Source: Pseudomonadota bacterium
Lineage (GTDB): Bacteria > Pseudomonadota > Alphaproteobacteria > Rhodobacterales > Rhodobacteraceae
Direction: 5' to 3'
Assembly: GCA_020161615.1 (NCBI GenBank)
Contig: JAIUPD010000007.1
Span: 62,001 to 126,000, forward strand
Length of the DNA stretch: 64,000 nucleotides
The notes beneath the pieces are model-generated. The model was not told the origin of the DNA and made no database searches. It worked only from the letters and a program-made list of their open reading frames with translations. Shown here piece after piece: positions 35,510-43,665 of the stretch (its first letter is position 1; every line of letters starts with the position of its first letter). The position numbers were made by a program, and so were the translations under genes.

Positions 35510-36383
35510 ACGGCTCCAGCAGCGTGACCCCCGGCAGGGCGGCGATCAGGTCCAGATCCTCGTCATAGAGATCGGTAAGCGCATCGACCGTCTCCTCGGT
35601 CCAGCCGGGCGGCAGGGGATCGGTCTCCAGCGCCTCGGGCTTGACGAAGCGCGCCAACAGCGCGGCCAGCATGCGGCGGCGCGTGGCATCGTCCCGGGTC
35701 GGGTTCTGCTCGAACCAGCGGCGCATGGCGGCGTGACCGGCAGGCGTGACCAGCCGGTGATACCAGGCCAGCCAACCCGCCAGATCTATCCCCGCCGCGT
35801 GGCCGGAAACCGCGCGCAGCACCTCGGGCCAGAGGAGCGGCGTATCCTCGTCGGCCCAGACGGTCAGGCTGACCCCCGGCGCAGCCTCCAGGATCTGCGC
35901 CACCGTGGCGGACCAGCGGGTCGCCGCCAGATCCGACTCCTCGATCTGTTTCAGCACAGCGCCGGTCTGATCCTCGGCCGCCAGCGCCGGCAGGAAGGTT
36001 GCCGGGTTGCGCAGGCAGAGGAACAGCTCCAGCCGCGCCTCGGGGAAGAGATGGCGCAGCATCTGCACCCTTTCGCCCGCCGCGTGATAGAGTTGCCCCG
36101 CGTTCAGCGCCCATTTCGACATCGCCAGGAAATTGTCCGACGAGAACACCACACGGTGCACGTTGTCCTCGTCGAGAATCCCGTCGAGCAGCGCCTCCTG
36201 GGTCTGGGCGTTGGTCTCATGTCCGCGCATGTCGAAGGCCAGCTGCCGCAGCTGCTGGCGATAGCGGCCGGGACCGGGCACGGCGATCCCCTGCTTGAGC
36301 AGGGGCGCCCGGTTGCGCATCAGGCAGCGCACCAGATGGTCCTGATCGGTCAGATGCGCGCCGAGGTGAAGGGCGATTTCCAT
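35508..36383 (-). CDS. Sulfotransferase-like protein of unknown function
   Basis: A 291-residue soluble protein. The N-terminus IALHLGAHLTDQDHLVRCL is placed like the HLGAHKTGTT PAPS-binding loop of bacterial sulfotransferases, but the K-T-G-T core has been replaced. Further on, RVVFSSDNFL and LELFLCLRNPATFLPALA resemble the 3'-phosphate-binding SxxN and R-P segments. It may be a degenerate sulfotransferase or a related capsule/surface-polysaccharide protein found in Rhodobacteraceae. It has no signal peptide and stands alone between gapR and tRNA-Thr. Confidence 0.5.
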   Translation of the reverse strand: MEIALHLGAHLTDQDHLVRCLMRNRAPLLKQGIAVPGPGRYRQQLRQLAFDMRGHETNAQTQEALLDGILDEDNVHRVVFSSDNFLAMSKWALNAGQLYHAAGERVQMLRHLFPEARLELFLCLRNPATFLPALAAEDQTGAVLKQIEESDLAATRWSATVAQILEAAPGVSLTVWADEDTPLLWPEVLRAVSGHAAGIDLAGWLAWYHRLVTPAGHAAMRRWFEQNPTRDDATRRRMLAALLARFVKPEALETDPLPPGWTEETVDALTDLYDEDLDLIAALPGVTLLEP

Positions 36384-36520
36384 GAGGGCGATCTAGCCCG
36401 CCGCGCGCCGGGCTGGCAAGGCTGATCGCCGGAAATCCCGCCCGGCGAAAAGCCCGCGCGGGCAAGGTCTTCGCGCGTTCTGCCGCTTGTCCGGCCCCGG
36501 GAATGCCGCTATCACGGCGC

Positions 36521-36599
<79 letters not shown>

Positions 36600-36692
36600 G
36601 ATCCCTTTGCCCCCTGAACCCTGCCGCCCAATTGCCAGCACGGCGCCCGCGTGAAACCATCGCCCCTGTCCCGGAACCGGCGGAAGGCGCGC

Positions 36693-37673
36693 ATGGACAG
36701 TCCCGACGATCTGTCGCTCTGGTCGCTGCATGGCTATTGCCTGGGCGCGCGCGAGACGCCGCATGCCACGGTCCGCCAGGGCGACAACGGGCGCCTGCTT
36801 TTCGCCGCCGAGGACTGGTGCGGGCCCGAGGATCTGGCGCGCCTCGGCCTTTCGCCCCGGCCGGAACAGATCGAGCGGCTGGTCGATTTCGGCCTGATCG
36901 AGCGACAGGGCGAGGCGCTGCGCAGTCTGGTCCCGCGCCTCGGCCCGGCGCTGGCGCTCCCTCTCCGGCAGGCGCTGGCGCCAGTGGCCGCGACCTTTTT
37001 CAGCGCGCAGGCTGGCCGGATCGCCGCGATCACCCGTCTTCTCGCCGCGCGCGGCATGGAAGGCTCGCTCTATGCCTATCTCTTCGGCGCGGTTCTGGAT
37101 GGCACGCTCTGGAATGCGCTGAAAGCGCGGATCGAGATCCCGGAAACCCGGCTCACCCCCGCCGACCGCTGGTGGCGCGGCGTGTTCTGGGCGGTCTATC
37201 CGCCGGTGCCCGGGGCGATCGGCACCAACGAGATCACGCTGGGCGAAACGACCATGACCCTCGTCTGGTCCGCCGCCACCGCCCAGAGCCAGCGCGCGCT
37301 GCGCCAGCAGGACTGGCCGCGCGCCCTGCTGCTTTTCCTCGAGGGCGAGGCGCCCGCTGCGCCCGCCGAGGCCGTGGCGGCCGGGCTGGTCGACGCCGCG
37401 GGGCGACCGGCAGTGCCGCTCCTCGGCTCGCCGGACTTCGCCCTTCTGGAAACCCACGGCAACGCCCTCGCCCAGGCCGCCGCAGCCGATTTCGTGGCCG
37501 CGCTCGACCGGCTGCCCGCCACACCCACCTTCACCGCACCGCAGCGGCATGTGATCCTCGCCCATGACTTTCTCTGGGCGCTGCAAGGGGCCTACCGCCC
37601 GGACGGGGAGCAGGCGGCGGCACCCTCGGCGCTGCGGGCTTCGGTCATCCTGCACCGCCACGCGACCGGTTGA
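36693..37673 (+). CDS. Protein of unknown function upstream of the arabinose-lipid cassette
   Basis: A 326-residue soluble protein that I do not recognise. It starts at ATG 36693 behind GGAAGG; the frame is open from 36651. Seen: an N-terminal region that could be a winged helix (DLARLGLSPRPEQIERLVDFGLIERQ), a Trp-rich middle (DRWWRGVFWAVYPPVPGAIGTNEITLG) and an alanine-rich C-terminus. No signal peptide or transmembrane segment is clear. It is 86 bases upstream of the HAD-UbiA gene on the same strand, so it may share a transcript, but nothing in it suggests a sugar or lipid function. Confidence 0.7.
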   Translation: MDSPDDLSLWSLHGYCLGARETPHATVRQGDNGRLLFAAEDWCGPEDLARLGLSPRPEQIERLVDFGLIERQGEALRSLVPRLGPALALPLRQALAPVAATFFSAQAGRIAAITRLLAARGMEGSLYAYLFGAVLDGTLWNALKARIEIPETRLTPADRWWRGVFWAVYPPVPGAIGTNEITLGETTMTLVWSAATAQSQRALRQQDWPRALLLFLEGEAPAAPAEAVAAGLVDAAGRPAVPLLGSPDFALLETHGNALAQAAAADFVAALDRLPATPTFTAPQRHVILAHDFLWALQGAYRPDGEQAAAPSALRASVILHRHATG

Positions 37674-37759
37674 CGCCCCCCGCCCCCCTTGCGCCGCCTT
37701 CCCGGGCCATGCGAATGTCGGGCGGCCCGCAGACCGGCATGCGCACAGGAACGCCCTCG

Positions 37760-39196
37760 ATGGATCAGGTGAAAGATACCCGGCCGCTTCTGGTCGTGGA
37801 TCTGGATGGAACGCTGGTGCGCTCGGACATGCTGTACGAGAGTTTCTGGTCCGCCTTCTCGCGCGATTGGCGCACGCCCTTGTCGGCGCTGGCGGCGCTG
37901 GCGCGCGGCAAGGCGGCGCTGAAGGCGCGGCTGGCGACGCTGGGCGCGCCCGATCCGGCCACCCTGCCCTATTCGGCCGAGGTGCTGGACGAGATCGGGC
38001 GCTGGCGGGCGAGCGGGGGCCGGGTGGTGCTGGTCACCGCGGCCGATCAATCCATCGCCAATGCCATCGCCAGCCATCTGGGCGTCTTTGACGAGGTGCA
38101 TGGCTCGGACGGCAGCACCAACCTCAAGGGCGAGGCGAAAGCGGCCTTCCTCAGGGCAGAATATGGCGGGGGCGGCTATGTCTATGCGGGCGACAACAGC
38201 GCCGATCTGCCGGTCTGGCGCGACGCGGCAGGGGCGGTCACCGTCGGCGTCTCCCCGGCGCTGCGCGCCCGGGTCGAGGATCTGCACCGCGACGCCCGCC
38301 ATCTCGCACCGCCGCGCTCGCTGCTGCCCGCGGCGCTCAGGGCCATGCGGCCGCACCAATGGTTCAAGAACGCGCTGATCTTCTTCCCGATGATCGCGGC
38401 GCATGATTTCAACGCCGGCGCTCTCTTGCCCAGCCTGCTGGCCGTCGTGGCCTTCAGCCTGGTCGCCTCGTCGGTCTATCTGCTCAACGATCTGCTCGAC
38501 ATCGCCTCGGACCGGGCGCATCCGAGGAAACGGCTGCGGCCGCTGGCCTCGGGCGCGCTGCCGCTTCGCAGCGGGATGCTGATGGTGCCCGCGCTTCTGC
38601 TGGCGGGGATCGGCGTGGCGGTCTTCCTGCCGCCCCTCTTCCTGCTGGTGCTGGGGGCCTATTACATCCTGACCGTCGCCTATTCGCTCTGGTTCAAGCG
38701 CCGGCCGATCCTGGACATCGCGCTTCTGGCCAGCCTCTATACGATGCGGGTGATCGCGGGCGGAGCGGCCTCGGGGATCGACCTCTCGGTCTGGCTGCTG
38801 GCCTTTTCGGCGTTCCTGTTCTTCTCGCTGGCGGCGGTGAAGCGGCAGGCGGAACTTGTGGACATGGCGCAGCGAAATGTGACCGAGGCCGCCGGGCGCG
38901 GCTATCGGGTCAGCGACCTGGCGGTGGTCACGCAGATGGCGACGGCCTCGGGCTTTGTCGCGGTGCTGGTGCTGATGCTCTATCTCAACGAGCCCGAAGT
39001 TCTGATGCTCTACCATCACCCGCTGCTTCTCTGGGCGGCCTGCCTCGTGCTGCTCTATTGGGTGTCGCGCATGGTGCTGGTGGCCAGCCGCGGCCGGATG
39101 AACGACGACCCCACCGTCTTTGCCGCCCGCGATCCGGCGAGCCTCGTCAGCGTGGCGATCATCGGGGCGCTGTTCATCGGCGCGAAGGTGCTGTGA
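37760..39196 (+). CDS. HAD phosphatase-UbiA prenyltransferase fusion (DPPR synthase-like, NoeC-like)
   Basis: A 478-residue fusion. Residues 1-190 are a HAD phosphatase with DLDGT at 14-18 and the third and fourth HAD motifs later (KGEAKAAF, VYAGDNSADLP). The rest is a UbiA prenyltransferase with about eight transmembrane segments: NDLLDIASDRAHP at 243-255 (Asn243, Asp244, Asp247, Asp251) corresponds to the NDVRDVEADREHP site of mycobacterial Rv3806c. That enzyme transfers phosphoribosyl diphosphate to decaprenyl phosphate; the HAD part could then remove the 5-phosphate. Azorhizobium NoeC has a similar fused layout. The stop overlaps gtrA. ATG 37739 is an alternative start. Confidence 0.8.
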   Translation: MDQVKDTRPLLVVDLDGTLVRSDMLYESFWSAFSRDWRTPLSALAALARGKAALKARLATLGAPDPATLPYSAEVLDEIGRWRASGGRVVLVTAADQSIANAIASHLGVFDEVHGSDGSTNLKGEAKAAFLRAEYGGGGYVYAGDNSADLPVWRDAAGAVTVGVSPALRARVEDLHRDARHLAPPRSLLPAALRAMRPHQWFKNALIFFPMIAAHDFNAGALLPSLLAVVAFSLVASSVYLLNDLLDIASDRAHPRKRLRPLASGALPLRSGMLMVPALLLAGIGVAVFLPPLFLLVLGAYYILTVAYSLWFKRRPILDIALLASLYTMRVIAGGAASGIDLSVWLLAFSAFLFFSLAAVKRQAELVDMAQRNVTEAAGRGYRVSDLAVVTQMATASGFVAVLVLMLYLNEPEVLMLYHHPLLLWAACLVLLYWVSRMVLVASRGRMNDDPTVFAARDPASLVSVAIIGALFIGAKVL

Positions 39197-39615
39197 TGGT
39201 CAGCGGCTGGACCCTGCTGTGGCGCTACAGCCTCTTTGCCGTGCTGGCGACCGTCTCGAACCTCGGCGCGCAACGGCTGGTGCTGATGGGCGGCGACCGG
39301 CCGGGGCGCTACCTGCTGGCGGTTCTGGCGGGCACGGCCGTGGGACTGGTGGTGAAATACATCCTCGACAAGCGCTGGATCTTCGGCGACGACGAGACGG
39401 GGCTCAAGGCCCATGGCCGCAAGTTCACCCTCTACACAATCATGGGCGGGGTCACGACAGCGCTGTTCTGGGGGGCCGAAACGGGTTTCTGGCTGTGGTT
39501 CGGCACGCATGAGGCGCGCGAGATCGGCGCACTTCTGGGGCTGATGGTGGGGTATGTGGTGAAATACCAACTCGACCGGCGCATCACCTTCGCGCCCCGA
39601 CCGGAGGGTCCGTGA
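39196..39615 (+). CDS. GtrA-family membrane protein
   Basis: A 139-residue protein with four predicted membrane helices and the GtrA features VLATVSNLGAQR, GLVVKYILDKRWIF and MVGYVVKYQLDRRITF. GtrA proteins are thought to help move polyprenyl-phosphate-linked sugars across the membrane or to anchor transferases; mycobacterial Rv3789 plays such a role next to DprE1. The start overlaps the HAD-UbiA stop (TGATG), and its stop overlaps the next start. Confidence 0.88.
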   Translation: MVSGWTLLWRYSLFAVLATVSNLGAQRLVLMGGDRPGRYLLAVLAGTAVGLVVKYILDKRWIFGDDETGLKAHGRKFTLYTIMGGVTTALFWGAETGFWLWFGTHEAREIGALLGLMVGYVVKYQLDRRITFAPRPEGP

Positions 39616-40934
39616 TGCTTCTGTCCGGCTGGGGCCGCTATCCACGCGCCGAGGGACGGCTGAGCGCCCCCCGCAACGAGGCCGAGGTCGCGGCGCTGGT
39701 GCGCGGCGGCGGCATCACCCCGCGCGGCATGGGGCGGGCCTATGGCGATCCGGCGATCGGGGCGCATGCCGTCTCGACCCGGCACCTCGACCGGATGCTG
39801 GCCTTCGACGAGGCGACGGGGCAGCTGGTCGCCGAGACGGGCGTGACGCTGGGGGAGATCATCAAGGCCTTCCTGCCGCGGGGCTGGTTCCCCTCGGTCA
39901 CACCGGGGACGCAGTTCGTTTCGCTGGGCGGCGCCATCGCCGCCGATGTGCATGGCAAGAACCACCATGCCGAGGGCGCCTTCGGCGCTTTCGTCGACTG
40001 GATCGACCTGATGGGGCCGGAAGGCCAGATCCTCCGCTGTTCGCGCGGGGAGAATGCCGACCTCTTCCACTGGACACTGGGCGGCATGGGGCTGGCCGGA
40101 TTCATCCTGCGCGCGGCAATCCGGCTGAAGCGCGTGGAAAGCGGCTGGATCCGGCAGACGACGCTGGCCGCCCCCAATCTCGAAGCCGCGTTGGAGGCCT
40201 TCGAGGCCACCTATGACGCGACCTATTCCATGGCCTGGATAGATTGTGCCGCGACCGGCGCGCGGATGGGCCGTTCCATCGTCATGAACGGCGAACATGC
40301 CCGGCTGTCGGACCTGCCGCCTGCCCGCCGCGCCCAACCCTTTGCCGCGCGGGGGCATCTGAGCCCCAGGGTGCCCTTCGACTTCCCCGGCTTCGTGCTG
40401 AACCCCTGGACCATTCGCGCCTTCAACGAGCTCTATTACCTGATGGGCAGACGCGGCGCCGGGACCCGCCTCACCGGCTGGGAGCCCTTCTTCTACCCGC
40501 TCGACGCGATCCGCGACTGGAACCGGATCTACGGGCGGCGCGGCTTCATGCAATTCCAATGCGTCGTGCCGCTGGCAACGCGGGCCGAGGGGCTGCGCGC
40601 CATCCTCGACGCCATCACCCGCAGCGGCGCGGGCTCGTTCCTGGCGGTGCTGAAACGCTTCGGCCCGCAGGAGAGCCGCCTCTCCTTCCCGATGGAGGGC
40701 TATACGCTGGCCCTCGACTTCCCCGTCAATCACCGGAGCCTCGATCTGATGCCCGACCTCGACCGCATCACCGCCGATTTCGGCGGCCGCTTCTACCTGG
40801 CCAAGGACAGCCGGATCTCGGCCGAGACGCTGCGCCGGACGGACCCCCGCTGGCAGGCCTTCGCCGCGATGCGCCGGGAAACCGGCCTTGCGCAGGCCTT
40901 CACCTCGGCCCAGGCGTCGAGGTTGGGGCTGTGA
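39615..40934 (+). CDS. dprE1: FAD-dependent decaprenyl-phosphoryl-ribose oxidase-like protein (DprE1-like)
   Basis: A 439-residue FAD oxidase of the VAO/PCMH fold. The first domain shows SGWGRYPRAEG, GRAYGDPAIG, and the region GGAIAADVHGKNHHAEGAFG, which closely matches mycobacterial DprE1; the substrate domain continues FFYPLDAIRDWNRIYGRRGFMQFQ. Lys397 in LAKDSRIS matches catalytic Lys418 of the M. tuberculosis enzyme, whereas the residue equivalent to Cys387 is alanine (Ala366 in YTLALDFP). It would oxidise the C2 hydroxyl of a polyprenyl-phosphoryl-ribose to the keto sugar. A GTG at 39612 could also start it; GGAGG is at 39603. Confidence 0.82.
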   Translation: MLLSGWGRYPRAEGRLSAPRNEAEVAALVRGGGITPRGMGRAYGDPAIGAHAVSTRHLDRMLAFDEATGQLVAETGVTLGEIIKAFLPRGWFPSVTPGTQFVSLGGAIAADVHGKNHHAEGAFGAFVDWIDLMGPEGQILRCSRGENADLFHWTLGGMGLAGFILRAAIRLKRVESGWIRQTTLAAPNLEAALEAFEATYDATYSMAWIDCAATGARMGRSIVMNGEHARLSDLPPARRAQPFAARGHLSPRVPFDFPGFVLNPWTIRAFNELYYLMGRRGAGTRLTGWEPFFYPLDAIRDWNRIYGRRGFMQFQCVVPLATRAEGLRAILDAITRSGAGSFLAVLKRFGPQESRLSFPMEGYTLALDFPVNHRSLDLMPDLDRITADFGGRFYLAKDSRISAETLRRTDPRWQAFAAMRRETGLAQAFTSAQASRLGL

Positions 40935-41665
40935 GCGGCGTCGCCCTGATCCTGGGCGCGACCTCGGACATCGCCCGGGCCTGCGCGCATCGCTATGGCG
41001 CCGAAGGGTACACGCTGCAGCTGGCGGGCCGCGACCCCGAGGCGCTGGAGGCCGACGCGCAGGACCTGCGGCTGCGCCACCGTGTCAAGGTCAGCGTACA
41101 CCGTTTCGACGTGCTGGAAGCCGACGGCTTTGCCCCCTTCCTCGATGCCCTGCCCACCCTGCCCGACACGGCGATCTGCGCCGTGGGCTTCATGGGCAAC
41201 CAGGGCGCCAGCGAAAAGGACCCGCAGGCGGCCGCGCTGATCATGCGCTCGAATTACGAGGGGCCGGCGATGATCCTGGGCCTGCTGGCCGAGCGGATGG
41301 CCCTGCGCGGGCATGGGGTGCTGATCGGCATCTCCTCGGTCGCGGGCGACCGCGGCCGGGCCTCGAACTACATCTATGGCTCGGCCAAGGCCGGATTCAC
41401 CGCCTTTCTCAGCGGTCTCAGAAACCGCTTTCACGGCACCGACCTGCATGTGGTCACCGTGAAGCCCGGGTTCGTCGCCACGCGGATGACCGAGGGCATG
41501 GACCTGAACCCCCGCCTCACCGCGCTGCCGGAACAGGTGGCCGAGGCCATCTGGCAGGCCGAAAAGCACCGCCGCGACGTGATTTACGTGAAGCCCGTCT
41601 GGCGGGTCATCATGCAGATCATCTCGGCCCTGCCCGAATTCCTGTTCAAGCGCACCCGGCTCTAG
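40931..41665 (+). CDS. dprE2: SDR reductase (DprE2-like, decaprenyl-phosphoryl-2-keto-ribose reductase)
   Basis: A 244-residue SDR that would reduce the keto intermediate made by the DprE1-like protein to the arabinose epimer. It begins with GTG at 40931, overlapping the dprE1-like stop (GTGA). The Rossmann motif GATSDIA is at residues 9-15, with Ser136, Tyr149 and Lys153 in ISSVAGDRGRASNYIYGSAKAG, similar to the mycobacterial DprE2 [21 protein letters not shown]. The C-terminus FKRTRL is basic and may touch the membrane. Together with the previous genes it completes the DPA pathway. Confidence 0.82.
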   Translation: MSGVALILGATSDIARACAHRYGAEGYTLQLAGRDPEALEADAQDLRLRHRVKVSVHRFDVLEADGFAPFLDALPTLPDTAICAVGFMGNQGASEKDPQAAALIMRSNYEGPAMILGLLAERMALRGHGVLIGISSVAGDRGRASNYIYGSAKAGFTAFLSGLRNRFHGTDLHVVTVKPGFVATRMTEGMDLNPRLTALPEQVAEAIWQAEKHRRDVIYVKPVWRVIMQIISALPEFLFKRTRL

Positions 41666-42049
41666 CATTCGGACGGGGCCGTGCATCGTCAGGGGGCTGA
41701 CGGTCGGGATGCCGTTGCCGGCCGGGTCCTTTCATGCCCCCTCCTCGAAAGGCAAGTCCGGCAGCCAACCGCCCCGCGCCAACAGGCTGCCGCAGGTCCC
41801 GCGCAGCAGAGTTTACGTCGCAGTAAGGTTAAGCGGGCAATCTGGCAATCGCGCGACTCAGGGCCTTTCGGAGGCGAAAGCGAACCGCCGCGGGGCGCAT
41901 TTCCTTTCGCTTTGCGGCCGCCGGGTTTCGCGGCGACTTTCTGCGCTGCGGCATCGGCAAGGCGCCGCCGATCCCGGGCCGGGCTGTGGATAGATTTATT
42001 GCCGGTTCACGCAAAGGTGGGTAAGCCTGAAGGCATGACGAGGGACAGA
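41666..42049. other. Intergenic region between the dprE2-like gene and the envelope protein gene
   Basis: No gene is seen in these 384 bases. There is a short hairpin CGTCAG/CTGACG (41687-41702) soon after the dprE2-like stop, which may end that operon, and an 8-bp stem CGGCAGCC/GGCTGCCG (41759-41792). An A/T-richer stretch near 41810-41850 and 41980-42010 could hold the promoter of the next gene. Confidence 0.4.
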
Positions 42050-43639
42050 ATGGAACCGCGTGCCGCAAAGGCGCGCCTCTTCGCGAGTGCGGGACAGATC
42101 ACGCTTGCCGCCACCGGCCTGGGGGCTCTGGCGCTGATCGCGGTCGGCGCTCAGGCGTTGTGGCATGCCGAACCCGCCCGCCCGGGTTCGGTGGCGGTGG
42201 CCTCGCTGGGGCCATCGCTGGATCTGGACCGGCGGCAGAGCGCCGGAAGCGAGGGGCCGCGCATCTGGCTCTCCTCGCTGTCCAGCACGGGCGAGAGCCC
42301 CTTTGCCGCGCCCGATTACGCGCTGGACCCGGTGCTGCCGCGCCGCGCCGCCGTGACGCCCGCCGCACCGGTCGCCCCCGCGCGGGAGGCCGCGCCCGTC
42401 GCCGCGCCGCAGGTCGCAGTCGCGACGCCGCCCGAGGTCCCCGCGCCCGCCCCGCAAGCAGAGCCCGTGCCGCAGATCGCCACGCGGGAAGGCCCGCCGC
42501 GCGTGACGCCCCCGCGCCGCCCGACCGTCGCTGCGCCGGAGGTGGCGACCGCGCCCGACGCGCCGGCCGATCCGCTGGCCCTGGCCGCGCTGCATGCCCC
42601 GACGCGCTCGCTGCTGCCGCGGCCCCGCCCGGCCCTTGCCGCGCCTGCGGCCGAGGAACCGGCGCCCGAACAATCGCCCTCGCTCCTTGCCGCCATCGGC
42701 GAGGCCACCGGCCTGATCCGCTCGCGCACGCCGCAACCCCGGCCCGAGGCCGTCACCCGCCTCGCCTCGCTCGATTTGGGCCGCGCCGCGCCGCAGGCCT
42801 CGGCGCCCGTCGCGACCCCCGCCGCCCTTGAAATCCCGGCGCTGACCCGGGGCGCCCGCAGCGCCAGTTGCGATGCCGACCTGACCCGCGCCATCCCCCG
42901 CCGCAGCCGCGGCGCAGGCGACGGCAGCGCTGTCGTCGGCCGGCTGACCAATGCGGGCGGACGCGATCGCGACAATGCCGTCATCGCCGAGGTTCTCGCG
43001 GGCAACGTCCCGGATTTCCTGCGCGATCTGGTGCCGGTCACCTTTTCGGGCGATGGCATGACCATCACCATCTGCGTGATGCCCGATTACCTGGCCGTGG
43101 GATCGAACCGCGATTTCGTCCGCGTGCCGCTGGGCCTGCCCGCCGCCATGCAGGTGGCCGAGCGGTTCGACATGGTGCTGCCCACGACCCGCATGGTCGA
43201 TGCGATCTATCAGCAGGCCAATGTCCGCCTGAGCCCGGCGCCGATGGATCCGACCTCGGCCATGTCCTCGACCAATTACTTCCTGCGCCACAATGCCACC
43301 GTTCAGGGGCAGATGCGGCAATCGGGCGCCCGGCTGGGGCAGCTGGTGTCGGGGCACAAGAAGGATCTGGTGCTGACCAACCGGCTGCAATCGAACCCGG
43401 GCCGCGTGGCGATCTATGGCTGGCACCAGCGCAATGGCCGGGCCATCCAGCCGCTCAGCACCGTGCATGGCGCGCAATACGCCGATTACAGCCACGGCAT
43501 CCGGCTGGTCTCGCGCCGGGCCTATGTCAACGGGCGGGCGGTGGATCTGCGGGACCTTCTCTCAGACAGCCGGATGGCGGGGCTGGTGTCCTCAGAAGGC
43601 ACGATCAGCAACCGCCAGCTTCTGGCGCTCGCCGACTAA
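42050..43639 (+). CDS. Membrane-anchored Pro/Ala-rich protein of unknown function
   Basis: A 529-residue protein. Residues about 10-35 form a single hydrophobic anchor (LFASAGQITLAATGLGALALIAVGAQALW), then about 230 residues of Pro/Ala/Arg-rich low complexity, then a globular C-terminal domain of about 250 residues. The latter contains CDADLTRA, MTITICVMPDYLAVGSNRDFVR, GHKKDLVLTNRL and GRVAIYGWHQ followed by YADYSHGIRLVSRRA, a pattern I recall from conserved unnamed proteins, so the domain is probably periplasmic. No catalytic family is recognised. Start 42050 (GAGGGA upstream) is chosen over ATG 42035, which lacks proper spacing. A hairpin follows the stop. Confidence 0.75.
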   Translation: MEPRAAKARLFASAGQITLAATGLGALALIAVGAQALWHAEPARPGSVAVASLGPSLDLDRRQSAGSEGPRIWLSSLSSTGESPFAAPDYALDPVLPRRAAVTPAAPVAPAREAAPVAAPQVAVATPPEVPAPAPQAEPVPQIATREGPPRVTPPRRPTVAAPEVATAPDAPADPLALAALHAPTRSLLPRPRPALAAPAAEEPAPEQSPSLLAAIGEATGLIRSRTPQPRPEAVTRLASLDLGRAAPQASAPVATPAALEIPALTRGARSASCDADLTRAIPRRSRGAGDGSAVVGRLTNAGGRDRDNAVIAEVLAGNVPDFLRDLVPVTFSGDGMTITICVMPDYLAVGSNRDFVRVPLGLPAAMQVAERFDMVLPTTRMVDAIYQQANVRLSPAPMDPTSAMSSTNYFLRHNATVQGQMRQSGARLGQLVSGHKKDLVLTNRLQSNPGRVAIYGWHQRNGRAIQPLSTVHGAQYADYSHGIRLVSRRAYVNGRAVDLRDLLSDSRMAGLVSSEGTISNRQLLALAD

Positions 43640-43642
43640 GCG

Positions 43643-43664
43643 AAAGGGGCTCGCGGGCCCCTTT
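43643..43664. terminator. Convergent hairpin between the envelope gene and hflX
   Basis: AAAGGGGC pairs with GCCCCTTT around a 6-base loop, lying exactly between the stops at 43639 (plus) and 43666 (minus). It probably ends both transcripts. Confidence 0.6.
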
Positions 43665-43665
43665 G

